A stretch of DNA of 42,161 bases from an uncultured Granulosicoccaceae bacterium (GTDB lineage Bacteria; Pseudomonadota; Gammaproteobacteria; Granulosicoccales; Granulosicoccaceae). The notes beneath the pieces are model-generated. The model was not told the DNA's origin. It searched no databases and saw only the letters and a list, made by a program, of their open reading frames with translations. The stretch is from NCBI GenBank assembly GCA_938020525.1, contig CALIHW010000031.1:1-42161 (forward strand). Reading direction: 5' to 3'. Positions 18,301-27,933 of this stretch are shown in pieces. Position numbers and translations under genes: made by a program. Each line of letters starts with the position of its first letter. The stretch's first letter is position 1.

Positions 18301-19593
18301 TTAAACTACACGATGCAACGATTGACCCAACATGTCCGGTGTAATCAACGCTATTCCATTTGGAGATACGTGATACTTCTGTCTGTCAGACTCCACATCT
18401 ACACCGATTTTAGTGCCTTCAGGTATGACGCAACCTTTATCCACTACCGCGTTTCGAATTTCACAATTGCTGCTAACTACGACGTCGGGCAACAGAACCG
18501 AGCGCTCCACAGTGGAAAATTCATCAACCGTGACGTTAGAAAACAACAAAGACTGAAGCACTTCTGCGCCGGAAATAATGCAGCCCCCGGACACCATCGA
18601 ATCCATCGCGACACCTTTCTTCTCCTGCGTATTAAATACAAACTTGGCTGGCGGCACTTGTTCCTGATGAGTCCATATTGGCCAGTCTTTATCATACAAA
18701 TTCAAATCGGGTATCACGTTAGTCAGTTCAAGATTAGCCTGCCAGAAAGAATCCACTGTACCGACATCTTTCCAGTAGCTCTGCTCTCCGCTTTGTTTGT
18801 CAAGAAACGAGTAACCAAATACCTTACTGGTCTCAATCACTTTAGGGATAATGTCCTTACCAAAATCGTGCGATGAATTTTTGTCGTTATGATCATTGAT
18901 TAACTCACGAATGAGAAACTCTACATCAAATATGTATATGCCCATTGAAGCGAGGGAAATTCCTGGCTTGTTTTCAAGCTCTGCAGGATGCTCGGGTTTT
19001 TCCTGAAACGCTTTGATGGAGCCATCCTCGGCCATATCCATCACGCCAAATGCACCGGCATCGGCAACTGGCACTTCTATGCAACCAACGGTCAGGTCCG
19101 ACTGCTGTGCAACGTGATAGGCGAGCATCGGACCATAGTCCATCTTGTAAACATGATCACCTGCCAGCACCACAACGTGTTTGGGTCCCAGGCTGCGGAT
19201 GATATCGATGTTTTGAAATACTGCATCGGCCGTACCTTCGTACCAGGAATTCTCGTCTGTTCTCTGTTGCGCGGGAAGTAACTCGATAAACGGACCAAAG
19301 TCACCACCGATCATGCCCCAACCACGTTGGATATGGCGGATAAGGGAATGCGCTTTGTACTGAGTCAGCACACCGACTCGTCGAATACCCGAGTTCAGGC
19401 AGTTTGAAAGCGGAAAATCAATAATACGAAACTTACCACCAAACGGCACAGCCGGCTTTGCCCGCCAGTCGGTAAGATTCTCCAGCCGGGAGCCACGACC
19501 CCCTGCCAGCACAAGCGCCATGGTATCGCGGGTTAGGCGACTGACAAAGCGTCCTGTTGGAGTCGGATTCTGGTTTTGTACGTTTATTGTCAT
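18301..19593 (-). CDS. glgC: Glucose-1-phosphate adenylyltransferase (ADP-glucose pyrophosphorylase)
   Basis: The enzyme makes ADP-glucose from ATP and glucose-1-phosphate, the committed step of bacterial glycogen synthesis. The 430-residue product has the pyrophosphorylase loop ([36 protein letters not shown]), [12 protein letters not shown], the catalytic Asp in [15 protein letters not shown], the sugar-phosphate region FQEKPEHP and [16 protein letters not shown], and a C-terminal left-handed beta-helix. Enzymes of this class are allosterically regulated (fructose-1,6-bisphosphate, AMP), which sequence alone does not settle here. I chose ATG 19593 (MTINVQ), with GGGGG 11 bp upstream; TTG 19611 is an in-frame alternative. 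It heads the glgC-malQ operon, divergent from glgB-glgA. Confidence 0.95.
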   Translation of the reverse strand: MTINVQNQNPTPTGRFVSRLTRDTMALVLAGGRGSRLENLTDWRAKPAVPFGGKFRIIDFPLSNCLNSGIRRVGVLTQYKAHSLIRHIQRGWGMIGGDFGPFIELLPAQQRTDENSWYEGTADAVFQNIDIIRSLGPKHVVVLAGDHVYKMDYGPMLAYHVAQQSDLTVGCIEVPVADAGAFGVMDMAEDGSIKAFQEKPEHPAELENKPGISLASMGIYIFDVEFLIRELINDHNDKNSSHDFGKDIIPKVIETSKVFGYSFLDKQSGEQSYWKDVGTVDSFWQANLELTNVIPDLNLYDKDWPIWTHQEQVPPAKFVFNTQEKKGVAMDSMVSGGCIISGAEVLQSLLFSNVTVDEFSTVERSVLLPDVVVSSNCEIRNAVVDKGCVIPEGTKIGVDVESDRQKYHVSPNGIALITPDMLGQSLHRVV

Positions 19594-19655
19594 TCTTGTC
19601 AACACCCCCAAAAGTCGAACTACAGCCTGACTACAATTAATCAGCGCAGATCACA

Positions 19656-19724
19656 TACAGCCGAATCATTGTACGCCACATCACCGTATGCCCGGATGAA
19701 GTACAGCCAAGCTCAAATACGGCC
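19656..19724. repeat. Degenerate 15/16-bp array between glgC and glgB
   Basis: A TACAGCC-like heptamer recurs at 19656, 19672, 19687, 19702 and 19718 (TACAGCC, TACGCC, TATGCCC, TACAGCC, TACGGCC). The regular spacing is 16, 15, 15 and 16 bp. The array sits in the 284-bp shared upstream region of the two divergent glycogen operons. It may be an eroded tandem duplication or a helically unphased set of binding sites; no regulator can be named. Confidence 0.4.
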
Positions 19725-19877
19725 AATTTCCAGCTCAGCCATTTCAAGTATAGAAGTTGCAAATCACCTATAAAAGACGCAACCTGTCGATGGTCGCAAT
19801 TACAGTTCCAGGTTTTACTTAACTCTAAACTGCAGTACTCCTTCGCACCTCATACGAGATACAGATCTCAATATAAC

Positions 19878-22142
19878 ATGCCAAAGAATTCGGACAATGA
19901 GCAATACAGTCAGCACGATTCAGAGGCGCTGGAGCGGAAAAATACTGCGCGAGATTTGCGGCAAGGTTTATTAGCAGATCATGTACAGCGAATTATAGAG
20001 GCCAGGCACCATGATCCGTTTTCCATATTAGGGAAACATGCAGACTCCATAAACGTATTTATGCCGAATGCTCAGGAAGTGATTCTGGTACAGCCAGAGC
20101 GTGCACCGTCAGAGAAAGTTAGTCGTGTTTTTAAACGCCTGGACGGTACAGACTTCTTCACGCTAACAGGTAAAAATCTCCCCGGGCACTACCAACTAAG
20201 CATTCAAGACTCGAGCGAAAGTATTTACACCATTGATGATCCTTATCGATTCGGGCCTCAGATCGGGGATGTTGATCTTCACCTGTTTAACGAGGGCAAA
20301 CACTGGCAACTGTACAATATATTCGGTGCACATCAGTGCACTGTTGACGACGTCAACGGAGTGCTGTTTGCCGTCTGGGCCCCGGGTGCTGAACGAATCA
20401 GTGTGGTTGGTGACTTCAATCACTGGGATGGCAGAATTCATCCGATGCGAAGTCGCGGAAAAAGCGGGGTTTGGGAATTATTTCTACCCGCCATAACCAC
20501 GGGCACACGCTATAAATTTGAAATACGCGACCCACATGGAAATATTTATTTGAAGCAGGATCCATTCGCTAACGAATTCGAGCTGAGACCAGACACCGCA
20601 TCAATAATCACCACAACTACATTTCAATGGACTGACAATCGCTGGCTGGATCAAAGAACGTCGTCAAATTGGCAACATACGCCTTGTTCTATCTACGAAG
20701 TGCACTTGGGCTCGTGGCAAAGAACCGATGACAATCAATTTTTAAACTACAAAACACTAGCCCATAAACTCGTAGAATACGTGCAATATATGGGGTTTAC
20801 CCACATAGAATTACTGCCGATCACTGAACACCCGCTGGATGACTCATGGGGTTATCAGGTTACAGGCTACTTTGCCGCGACCAGTCGCTTCGGCACACCG
20901 GATGAACTGCGATATTTTATCAATCACTGTCATAACGCTGGTATCGGGGTTATTCTCGATTGGGTACCGGCACACTTTCCACGCGACGCACATGGTCTCG
21001 CAAGATTTGATGGTACTGCGTTGTTTGAACATGAAGATCCAAGACGCGGTGAACATCGTGACTGGGGCACGTTAATTTTTAACTATGGCCGCAATGAGGT
21101 AAGAAATTTTCTTATAGCCTCAGCACTTTACTGGCTAAAAGAATTCCATATTGATGGATTGCGTGTCGATGCAGTAGCTAGCATGTTATACCTTGACTAT
21201 TCTCGCGAAGACGGTGACTGGCTACCGAATAATCTGGGTGGCAGAGAAAACCTTGAAGCAATTGAGTTCTTAAAGGAACTCAACACTGTCACGCAAACAG
21301 AGTTGCCCGGTACTTTAATTATCGCTGAAGAGAGCACCTCATGGCCTCAGGTATCAAGACCACCTGAACTCGGCGGGCTCGGTTTTACAATGAAATGGAA
21401 CATGGGCTGGATGCATGATTCCCTTGAATATATGCAGCAAGATTCCGTACACCGAAAACATCATCACCACAATATGACATTTGGCTTACTCTACGCATTC
21501 ACTGAGAACTTTGTCCTGCCGTACAGCCATGATGAAGTGGTACACGGAAAAGGTTCAATGCTTGCAAAAATGCCGGGAGATGACTGGCAGCAGTTTGCCA
21601 ACCTGCGTTTGCTATACAGCACACAGTTTGCTATGCCTGGAAAAAAGCTGTTGTTTCAGGGACTCGAGTTTGCTCAACGGCAGGAGTGGAACTTTAAAAC
21701 CGCGCTGGACTGGCACCTTGCAGACGCACCCTCTCATCGAGGCGTCATGTCGTTGGTAGCAGATCTGAACCGCTTATACCAGGAGCATCCAGCACTACAT
21801 GAACTGGATTTTGACTCAGCAGGGTTTGAATGGATAAACGCAAGTGACGCAGAAAATTCGGTTTTAAGCTTCTACCGGTATTCAATTGATCGCTCAGAAT
21901 CTTTAGTCGTGCTGCTTAACTGCACACCGGTACCACGAGACCTTTACGAAATTGGCGTCAACAATGACGGCACTTATATCGAAGTATTTAACTCTGATAG
22001 TGAGAGATATGGCGGTAGCAACTATGGCAATCACGAGGCAATAGTTAGTCGTCAACATGCACTGATGAACCGAGACCACTCAGTAGCGCTAAAGCTACCA
22101 CCTTTGGCTGCGGTTGTTCTAAAATGCGTCTCAGTACACTAG
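19878..22142 (+). CDS. glgB: 1,4-alpha-glucan branching enzyme
   Basis: This GH13 enzyme introduces alpha-1,6 branches into glycogen. The 754-residue protein has an N-terminal N1 domain ([11 protein letters not shown]), a CBM48 domain ([26 protein letters not shown], about residues 160-185), the GH13 barrel with [38 protein letters not shown], nucleophile Asp431 in [17 protein letters not shown], acid/base Glu484 in IIAEEST, and [12 protein letters not shown], then a C-terminal beta domain. The Asp-Glu spacing of 53 matches E. coli GlgB (405/458). The start is ATG 19878. The first 35 residues before the N1 domain are polar and may be disordered. It forms an operon with glgA, 78 bp downstream. 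Confidence 0.96.
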   Translation: MPKNSDNEQYSQHDSEALERKNTARDLRQGLLADHVQRIIEARHHDPFSILGKHADSINVFMPNAQEVILVQPERAPSEKVSRVFKRLDGTDFFTLTGKNLPGHYQLSIQDSSESIYTIDDPYRFGPQIGDVDLHLFNEGKHWQLYNIFGAHQCTVDDVNGVLFAVWAPGAERISVVGDFNHWDGRIHPMRSRGKSGVWELFLPAITTGTRYKFEIRDPHGNIYLKQDPFANEFELRPDTASIITTTTFQWTDNRWLDQRTSSNWQHTPCSIYEVHLGSWQRTDDNQFLNYKTLAHKLVEYVQYMGFTHIELLPITEHPLDDSWGYQVTGYFAATSRFGTPDELRYFINHCHNAGIGVILDWVPAHFPRDAHGLARFDGTALFEHEDPRRGEHRDWGTLIFNYGRNEVRNFLIASALYWLKEFHIDGLRVDAVASMLYLDYSREDGDWLPNNLGGRENLEAIEFLKELNTVTQTELPGTLIIAEESTSWPQVSRPPELGGLGFTMKWNMGWMHDSLEYMQQDSVHRKHHHHNMTFGLLYAFTENFVLPYSHDEVVHGKGSMLAKMPGDDWQQFANLRLLYSTQFAMPGKKLLFQGLEFAQRQEWNFKTALDWHLADAPSHRGVMSLVADLNRLYQEHPALHELDFDSAGFEWINASDAENSVLSFYRYSIDRSESLVVLLNCTPVPRDLYEIGVNNDGTYIEVFNSDSERYGGSNYGNHEAIVSRQHALMNRDHSVALKLPPLAAVVLKCVSVH

Positions 22143-22220
22143 CTAACCTAACCCTTCGGCTCGTTCTATAGCCCAAGACACGTCGTACCACTCTATAACA
22201 ACCACACATTCAGTAATCTT

Positions 22221-23672
22221 GTGAATAAAACAAATTTACATATCCTGTTCGCATGCAGTGAGCTTACACCCTGGGTTAAAACTGGCGGGTTGGCCGATGT
22301 CTGCGGCAGCTTGCCGCAAGCGCTTAAACAAGCCGGTATCGATGTAAGAATCATCTTACCTGGCTACAAGAGCGTACTAGATAAAGTACCGCCACCTGAG
22401 TTTGTGTCCCTGCTCAAATTACCGTTAGGTACTGTAACGATATGTCGATCAAAAATCGACGATATAGATGTATTGCTAGTCAATCATGATGCGTTTACCA
22501 ATCGTGCCGGTAACCCATACATGTCTGATACTGATCGCCCATGGCCGGATAACGCATTCCGTTTTGCACTATTCTCTCAGGCTGTTTGTGAGATAGCCAA
22601 GCCTTCAGGTAACTCAGACTGGCAGGCCGATATTGTTCACTGCAACGACTGGCAAACAGGTCTAGTACCCGCACTGCTGTCACAGCATGCAAACGCTCCA
22701 GCGACAGTATTTACCATCCACAATCTGGCCTATCAAGGCAACATCACGATAGCCGAATACAATCGGCTCCATCTACCAGAAGAGTTGCTAATACAGGATG
22801 GACTGGAATTCTGGGGGCAGGCAAGCTTCATCAAAGGCGGCATTGCCTATGCCGACCGTATTAATACTGTCAGTCCAACGTATGCAGAAGAAATTACCAG
22901 TAAGGAATTCGGTTGCGGCATGGAAGGATTGCTACTGCACAGACGCAGAATCTTGTCTGGCATCCTCAACGGAATTGATTTACAAACCTGGGACCCTCAG
23001 ACCGACCCTCATATAGCAACCAACTACTCTGCGAATAGACTCGAATTAAAAAATGAAAACAAGCTGGACCTGCAAAAGCAATTGAACCTTACTGCTGACC
23101 CCGATACTGTACTTTTTGGTGTGATCAGCCGACTTGCAGTACAGAAAGGAATTGATTTGATCATCAATGCCATCGAACAGTTACACGACCAAAATTTCCA
23201 ACTGGCATTGCTTGGCTCGGGAGACTCTGCTCTACAAGAACAACTAAAGGTACTGAGCGATGCTTTTCCGGAACGTATTGCCACGATATTCGGATTTGAC
23301 GAAAAGCTGTCCCACAAAATCGAGGCCGGCGCTGATGTTTTCCTGATGCCATCGCGCTACGAGCCGTGCGGACTGAATCAGATGTACAGCCACAGATATG
23401 GAACGCTGCCACTGGTCAACCGAGTAGGTGGATTAGCTGACACAGTTGTTGATTACACCGGCGACGCCACGAGCAATACAAAAGACGCTAACGGTTTTGT
23501 TATCGACTCTGCAGATGCCGAGTTGCTAAGTCGCGGTATGCTTAAAGCAATTGCATGCTTCGACGATAAAAGCACCTGGCTGCAACTACAACAAAACGCA
23601 ATGATGGCGGACTACAGCTGGGCGGAAAGCGCTTCTCACTACATTCGTATGTATGAGGATATTGCCGCCTAG
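22221..23672 (+). CDS. glgA: Glycogen synthase (ADP-glucose type)
   Basis: This GT5 enzyme extends alpha-1,4-glucan from ADP-glucose. The 483-residue length is normal. The N-terminal ADP-glucose motif is KTGGL in ELTPWVKTGGLADVCGSLPQAL. Further marks are CNDWQTGLVPAL, FTIHNLAYQGN, TVSPTYAEEI, GVISRLAVQKGIDLI and the C-terminal MPSRYEPCGLNQMYSHRYGTLPLVNRVGGLADTV with the two conserved Glu/Gly positions. The start is GTG at 22221, the only one that keeps the N-terminal strand; no ribosome-binding site is visible. Together with glgB it forms the plus-strand arm of the glycogen cluster. No glgP or glgX is in the window. Confidence 0.95.
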   Translation: MNKTNLHILFACSELTPWVKTGGLADVCGSLPQALKQAGIDVRIILPGYKSVLDKVPPPEFVSLLKLPLGTVTICRSKIDDIDVLLVNHDAFTNRAGNPYMSDTDRPWPDNAFRFALFSQAVCEIAKPSGNSDWQADIVHCNDWQTGLVPALLSQHANAPATVFTIHNLAYQGNITIAEYNRLHLPEELLIQDGLEFWGQASFIKGGIAYADRINTVSPTYAEEITSKEFGCGMEGLLLHRRRILSGILNGIDLQTWDPQTDPHIATNYSANRLELKNENKLDLQKQLNLTADPDTVLFGVISRLAVQKGIDLIINAIEQLHDQNFQLALLGSGDSALQEQLKVLSDAFPERIATIFGFDEKLSHKIEAGADVFLMPSRYEPCGLNQMYSHRYGTLPLVNRVGGLADTVVDYTGDATSNTKDANGFVIDSADAELLSRGMLKAIACFDDKSTWLQLQQNAMMADYSWAESASHYIRMYEDIAA

Positions 23673-23684
23673 CTCACCAACAAA

Positions 23685-23711
23685 ATATCAGTGAAATCAA
23701 ATCACTGATAT
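23685..23711. terminator. Hairpin between convergent glgA and ialB
   Basis: ATATCAGTGA and TCACTGATAT form a perfect 10-bp stem with a 7-nt loop, 12 bp after the glgA stop. Read on the minus strand, the stem is followed by a short T run (TTTTG). It may serve as a terminator for ialB or for both genes; the T-tract is weak for glgA. Confidence 0.6.
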
Positions 23712-23716
23712 GCAGA

Positions 23717-23740
23717 GTTCCCGGCCATGTTCCGGGCCAT
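23717..23740. repeat. 12-bp tandem duplication beside the ialB 3' end
   Basis: GTTCCCGGCCAT is followed directly by GTTCCGGGCCAT (11 of 12 identical), six bases from the ialB stop codon. It is the same kind of gene-end duplication as after rlmKL and the CoA-transferase. Confidence 0.6.
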
Positions 23741-23746
23741 ATGGAC

Positions 23747-24304
23747 TTACAAAGAATCAAATGCTTTGGTAAATCCTCGCAATGAAATATCGATATCTAT
23801 CGGCCCCGCTCCCTCTGCCGCAACTGTGACTTTTGCCGTATTTCCACGCTTTAAGCTTGATATAACATCTGTGCTAAGTGGTTCTCTGACCAAACAGCCG
23901 TGTTGCTGGCAGATTCGAAAAGGTGCACCGCGCTCCTCTCCTTCGTCTATTTTCAGCCGCAGTCCGAACTCAAGCAAGACACCCAGCGGAGTTATAATGT
24001 CAGCCACTGCAGCGATTTTAACGCCCTCTATTTCGGCACTTTCTTCATCAACTTTCCTAACAACAAATTCTATCGCTGGTGAACCCTGCGGATCTTTGCC
24101 TAGCTGCGTCATCGCACACGATCCATTCCCTGCGGGATCACATATCACACCCCAATCACCAATCTGGGTGACTTCAGGCTGCTCTGCTGGTGCTGCCGGC
24201 TCTTCAGTTTCAGCTGCGAGGTCACTAATTTTCTGTGCGTGCACCGGAACTAACGGCAGGGTTGTCACCACCAGCGCGCCAATCAAAAGTTTTAGCTTAT
24301 TCAT
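23747..24304 (-). CDS. Secreted IalB-family protein
   Basis: The 185-residue product begins with a signal peptide (MNKLKLLIGALVVTTLPLVPVHAQ, cleavage near residue 24), then an Ala/Glu/Pro-rich linker and an IalB (invasion-associated locus B) domain. The domain has the start GDWGVICD, the cysteine pattern GNGSCAMTQL and PFRICQQHGCLVREPL, and the end INISLRGFTKAFD-like block (IDISLRGFTKAFDSL). Despite the family name there is no reason to assume invasion here; such proteins are widespread in free-living proteobacteria and the molecular role is unknown. I chose ATG 24304, which has GGGAG 7 bp upstream; GTG 24331 would only lengthen the signal peptide. Confidence 0.85.
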   Translation of the reverse strand: MNKLKLLIGALVVTTLPLVPVHAQKISDLAAETEEPAAPAEQPEVTQIGDWGVICDPAGNGSCAMTQLGKDPQGSPAIEFVVRKVDEESAEIEGVKIAAVADIITPLGVLLEFGLRLKIDEGEERGAPFRICQQHGCLVREPLSTDVISSLKRGNTAKVTVAAEGAGPIDIDISLRGFTKAFDSL

Positions 24305-24456
24305 TAACAACTCCCGTAAATTTTTAAGCACAAGTTCTATGCAGCCTATTGTCTACGCAATGCAAAGGTGAATGTGCAATGCTGCCGATCTGTAAGATCA
24401 ATTCGAAAATTAAAGGTTCACTAAATACCGGAGCATCCCGCTAATAACACCAGGAG

Positions 24457-24639
24457 TCTGCGCGGTAGCAGTCTGCGTAGCGAGAACGTGCCATGCGAGG
24501 ACCCGGTTCAGTCCTCAATTAGGCTACGATCATTTGAGGCGCATAGTTATTCATAACGTTACGAATACGATCGATCATTAACATTGCCATGGCTCACCGT
24601 CAGGGCGCGTTCGCAGTAGCAGAGGTTCTGCCGCGCAGA
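24457..24639 (+). repeat. MITE-like dispersed repeat, copy B
   Basis: This full-length 183-bp copy is inverted relative to copy A at the window start. The ends TCTGCGCGGTAG and CTGCCGCGCAGA form imperfect terminal inverted repeats that continue inward (TAGCGAGAACG against GCGTTCGCAGTA). Internally there is a hairpin, GAGGAC-8 nt-GTCCTC (24497-24516), absent from copy A, and the near-palindrome ATTCATAACGTTACGAAT (24549-24566). No open frame codes for a transposase, and no clear target-site duplication was seen. It lies 8 bp beyond the cobT stop. The rest of 24305-24647 holds nothing else I can support. Confidence 0.85.
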
Positions 24640-24647
24640 CCCATGGC

Positions 24648-26492
24648 TCAAGACAACCGGGCACCGCGCCTTTGCCTGCCCTTCTTTAGAGGTGCTGCTT
24701 TATCAAACAGCTCCACCAATTGTGTGGTCATTACACTCGCAAGCTCGCTGACATTTCCAATAGTCGCTGCTCGCTTATAGTATTGGGTAACGTCATGGCC
24801 AATACCGATAGCAGTCAACTCAACATCTGGATCACTCTCGACTTGTTTGATAGCTTCCTGTAGGTGGCGCTCCAGAAATTTACCCGGATTGGCAGACAAG
24901 GTGGAATCATCGATCGGTGCACCGTCAGATATCACCATAAGAATCTTACGTCTTTCCGGCCGCCCCATTATTCTTTGATAAGCCCAGCTCAACGCTTCGC
25001 CATCTATATTTTCCTTCAGCAAACCTTTACGTAGCATTAATCCAAGATTATTTCTGCCTCGTCGCCAGGGTGTGTCAGCACTTTTATAAATAATATGACG
25101 GAGATCATTTAGCCTTCCCGGATTATGTGGCTGACCCGCTATGACCCATTTGTTTCTCGCCTGGCCGCCTTTCCATGCTCGCGTGGTAAAACCAAGCACC
25201 TCAACACTGACTCCACAGCGCTCAAGCGTATGCGCAAGCACATCAGCGCAACTCGAAGCCACAACAATTGACCTGCCATGCATCGAGCCAGAGTTATCTA
25301 TCAGCAAAGTCACCACTGTGTCGCGAAATTTTGATTCTTTTTCCTGCTTAAATGATAAGGGCTGCATCGGATCTGTCACGACTCGTGTCAGTCTGGCTGT
25401 ATCGAGTACACCTTCTTCCTGATCAAAGTTCCAGGAGCGGTTCTGATGTGCCAGCAGATGTCTCTGCAGGCGATTGGCAAAACGACCAATCGACGACTGC
25501 AAATCACCGACATGCTCATCCAGCCTCTCGCGCAAACGACGCAGCTCGGTGATACTGCACATATCAAGAGGCGCTACAACTTCATCAAACTCAGTGGTGT
25601 AGATGTGATACTTCTCTGCAGCCGCGCCACTGGTATCTTGTCTGGAGGCGCCGGGGGTTTCTGAAACATCGGCTCCTTCGGTTCCGGTATCGTCTTCGGG
25701 ATCATCTACCGGATCACCCTCTTCACCTTCACTTTCCGGTAACTCTTCGCTGGAGTCAGACTCGCCCGGCGGCAGATCACTTTCCGAATCATCTTCCGGC
25801 AGATCCTGATCGTCAAAGTCGTCTTCCGCATCTGCGGCGTATTCACCCGCATCAGCGCTGTCGACGAAATTCATTGCGACCAGCAAATCATTGACCTCCT
25901 GTGCAAATTCTTTTTGATTGTTTTGCTTGTCACTTAATTTATCCAGCCAGTCGGGCGATATTTTCTGCAAAGTATCACTGCAATGCGACAAGACCTCCCG
26001 GGCCCGATCAGACAAAGGTCTGTTGGTCATCTTTTGTCTTAGCAGCAATGCCAGCCCTTCTGCCAAAACATCTGTATAGTCGCTATCGCTGTTTAACGCA
26101 TCCAGCCGATTACCTAAACTTATCTCCAGATTACTCGCAACGCCATCGAGGTACTTTGTACCGACAGACTCAACGCGTGTTTGCTCAACCGCATCGAATA
26201 ATCTTCTGGCGACCGAATCAGCCGGTGCATTGCGCTGGTGAATATCGCCATCGTGATGCGCATGCCAGAGAGCTGCAGAATCTGCCTGACCACGAGTAAC
26301 CGCAACCGACTCACTACTTAAACTTTCCTGCGGCTCTGCCAGATTAGTACCACCAACATTGACTACCCCCTGACCACGTTCAAAAGTTACTGCTAACGAT
26401 TCATCATGTGATACCGCACGCGCGCAGGCACTGATGGATCTCTTCAGATCATCCAGTTCAGCAGCGATTTCATTGGGTGATTTATCTGACAA
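24648..26492 (-). CDS. cobT: Cobaltochelatase subunit CobT
   Basis: CobT works with CobS as the ATPase chaperone pair that drives CobN to insert cobalt into hydrogenobyrinic acid a,c-diamide in the aerobic B12 pathway. The 614-residue protein has an N-terminal helical domain, a long acidic Asp/Glu/Ser segment (about 220-270), and a C-terminal von Willebrand A domain with the MIDAS motif [13 protein letters not shown] (Asp near residue 398) and [15 protein letters not shown]. The length and acidic hinge are usual for CobT. The start is TTG at 26492, since the first 25 residues resemble other CobT N termini and no ATG is nearby; the ribosome-binding site is weak. It lies 48 bp after cobS. No cobN is in the window. 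Confidence 0.92.
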   Translation of the reverse strand: MSDKSPNEIAAELDDLKRSISACARAVSHDESLAVTFERGQGVVNVGGTNLAEPQESLSSESVAVTRGQADSAALWHAHHDGDIHQRNAPADSVARRLFDAVEQTRVESVGTKYLDGVASNLEISLGNRLDALNSDSDYTDVLAEGLALLLRQKMTNRPLSDRAREVLSHCSDTLQKISPDWLDKLSDKQNNQKEFAQEVNDLLVAMNFVDSADAGEYAADAEDDFDDQDLPEDDSESDLPPGESDSSEELPESEGEEGDPVDDPEDDTGTEGADVSETPGASRQDTSGAAAEKYHIYTTEFDEVVAPLDMCSITELRRLRERLDEHVGDLQSSIGRFANRLQRHLLAHQNRSWNFDQEEGVLDTARLTRVVTDPMQPLSFKQEKESKFRDTVVTLLIDNSGSMHGRSIVVASSCADVLAHTLERCGVSVEVLGFTTRAWKGGQARNKWVIAGQPHNPGRLNDLRHIIYKSADTPWRRGRNNLGLMLRKGLLKENIDGEALSWAYQRIMGRPERRKILMVISDGAPIDDSTLSANPGKFLERHLQEAIKQVESDPDVELTAIGIGHDVTQYYKRAATIGNVSELASVMTTQLVELFDKAAPLKKGRQRRGARLS

Positions 26493-26540
26493 TTTTTAAG
26501 CCTGCCGGTTTGCAGGTAAAAAACAAAACCGGGTTATGGT

Positions 26541-27545
26541 TTATGCTTGATTTACTTGCAGGGAGCTGATATCAGCAGCATCTGCCGATAAATCCCGATC
26601 AAACACACGCTGATACAGTTCTTCAAGCAAGTCACGCTCTGCCGGATCGCACTTGTTCAGAAAAGTTAATTCAAACGCTAACGCCTGGTTATTAAAGAAC
26701 TGTGTGTTTTGTGCCCAGGTAATAACCGTACGTGGACTCATCACCGTTGACAGATCTCCATTTCTAAATGCGGAGCGCGTAAGGTCCGCCAATGTCACCA
26801 TGCGAGCTACCGTCTCTTTGCCTTCTTCGGTATTAAAGTGAGGGTTTTTCGCAAGCACAATTTCGGTTTCTTTTTCATGCTCAAGATAATTCAGAACCGT
26901 AGTGATAGACCAGCGATCCATCTGCGCCTGATTAATCTGTTGTGTGCCATGGTACAAGCCTGTTGTATCACCTAAACCAACTGTGTTGGCAGTGGCAAAT
27001 AACCTGAAGCTTGGATGCGGGGTAATCACGCGACTTTGATCCAACAGGGTCAGGCGTCCAGCTGATTCAAGCACACGTTGAATGACAAACATCACATCGG
27101 GTCTGCCAGCATCATATTCATCGAATACAAGCGCCACGTTTCTTTGATACGCCCACGGCAGGATGCCGTCCTGAAATTCTGTTACCTGCTTGCCGTCTTC
27201 AAGCACGATTGCATCTTTACCAATCAAATCTATACGGCTGACATGGCTGTCGAGATTAATACGCAGGCATGGCCAGTTAAGTCTGGCAGCTACCTGTTCA
27301 ATATGGGTCGACTTACCCGTGCCGTGAAAGCCACTTACCAGTACACGACGATCTGTTGCAAAGCCCGCCAGAATCGCCAAGGTCGTTGAAGGATTAAACA
27401 GGTAGTCGCTATCAAGCTCAGGAACTAAATCCGTGGTAGTCGTGAATGCCGGCACTTTCATATTGATATCAATGCCGAAAGTATCCTGCACCGAAACTTC
27501 AGTGTCAGGCACAGGGGCGTTCATGCTGGTGTCTTCTGTTTTCAT
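26541..27545 (-). CDS. cobS: Cobaltochelatase subunit CobS
   Basis: This MoxR-related AAA+ ATPase forms a hexameric ring with CobT to power cobalt chelation. The 334-residue protein has the family N-terminal segment (FGIDINMKVPAFTTTTDLVPELDSDYLF), Walker A GFHGTGKST (72-80), Walker B LVFDEYDAG (139-147), sensor 1 FRLFATANTVGLGD and the arginine-bearing block MDRWSITTVLNYLEHE. Start ATG at 27545. The gene heads cobS-cobT. Its leader contains a hairpin with a T-tract and a pair of direct repeats, which suggests regulated expression. The name should not be confused with the unrelated cobalamin synthase, also called CobS in enterobacteria. Confidence 0.94.
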   Translation of the reverse strand: MKTEDTSMNAPVPDTEVSVQDTFGIDINMKVPAFTTTTDLVPELDSDYLFNPSTTLAILAGFATDRRVLVSGFHGTGKSTHIEQVAARLNWPCLRINLDSHVSRIDLIGKDAIVLEDGKQVTEFQDGILPWAYQRNVALVFDEYDAGRPDVMFVIQRVLESAGRLTLLDQSRVITPHPSFRLFATANTVGLGDTTGLYHGTQQINQAQMDRWSITTVLNYLEHEKETEIVLAKNPHFNTEEGKETVARMVTLADLTRSAFRNGDLSTVMSPRTVITWAQNTQFFNNQALAFELTFLNKCDPAERDLLEELYQRVFDRDLSADAADISSLQVNQA

Positions 27546-27563
27546 AGACCAGAGTCGTCACGT

Positions 27564-27592
27564 AAAAATGCCCCGAACAATTTCAGGGCATT
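27564..27592 (-). terminator. Possible attenuator hairpin in the cobS leader
   Basis: Read on the minus strand, AATGCCC, a 12-nt loop and GGGCATT form a 7-bp stem followed by TTT (five T in a row from the end of the stem). It ends only about 20 bp before the cobS start. No minus-strand gene ends upstream of it, so the simplest reading is a terminator inside the cobS leader, that is, an attenuator. The stem is short, so a chance hairpin is not excluded. Confidence 0.5.
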
Positions 27593-27594
27593 GT

Positions 27595-27667
27595 GTTTCA
27601 GGTGGAGTCCCACAGCAGCAATTCTACATCTGTTTACCATTTGCTGCGCGGTTTCAGGTGTCCCACA
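27595..27667. promoter_or_regulatory. Paired direct repeats in the cobS/ilvE divergent region
   Basis: GTTTCAGGTGGAGTCCCACA (27595-27614) and GTTTCAGGTGTCCCACA (27651-27667) repeat with a 56-bp offset. Between them GCAGCAA (27614-27620) can pair with TTGCTGC near 27641-27647. The block could be a structured leader of cobS or two operator copies. I looked for adenosylcobalamin-riboswitch landmarks (B12 box GCCACTG, GGGAAGG) and did not find them. The remainder of 27668-27933, up to the ilvE start, shows no gene. Confidence 0.45.
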
Positions 27668-27933
27668 TGGGAGTTTGATCACAACATGCAAATGCTGAGT
27701 ATGTGCATACCTCGTCACCAACTCAAGCACCAGTCAGCTGGCAATCAATCAGCCAAAGAAAAGTCGATTTTTGCAATAACGCGGCTCGCAACAGCGAACA
27801 GCAAGCTGACGTCTTCAAATGCACACAGAATCGGTCTGCAGTTCACACAGAGACTGATACACTTGAGCTACTAATAAATTTTTTACGCAGATTCGAAAAA
27901 AAGCCGGGTCTTCAGCACATTCGGGATACCACT

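Noticed and set aside
27542..27730. Minus-strand frame of 62 codons in the cobS leader as a leader-peptide gene
   Set aside because: It reads through the hairpin and repeats and overlaps the cobS start, with no ribosome-binding site; no run of regulatory codons was seen.
27546..27933. Adenosylcobalamin riboswitch upstream of cobS
   Set aside because: The B12-box and other conserved strings could not be found on the minus strand; only generic stems are present.
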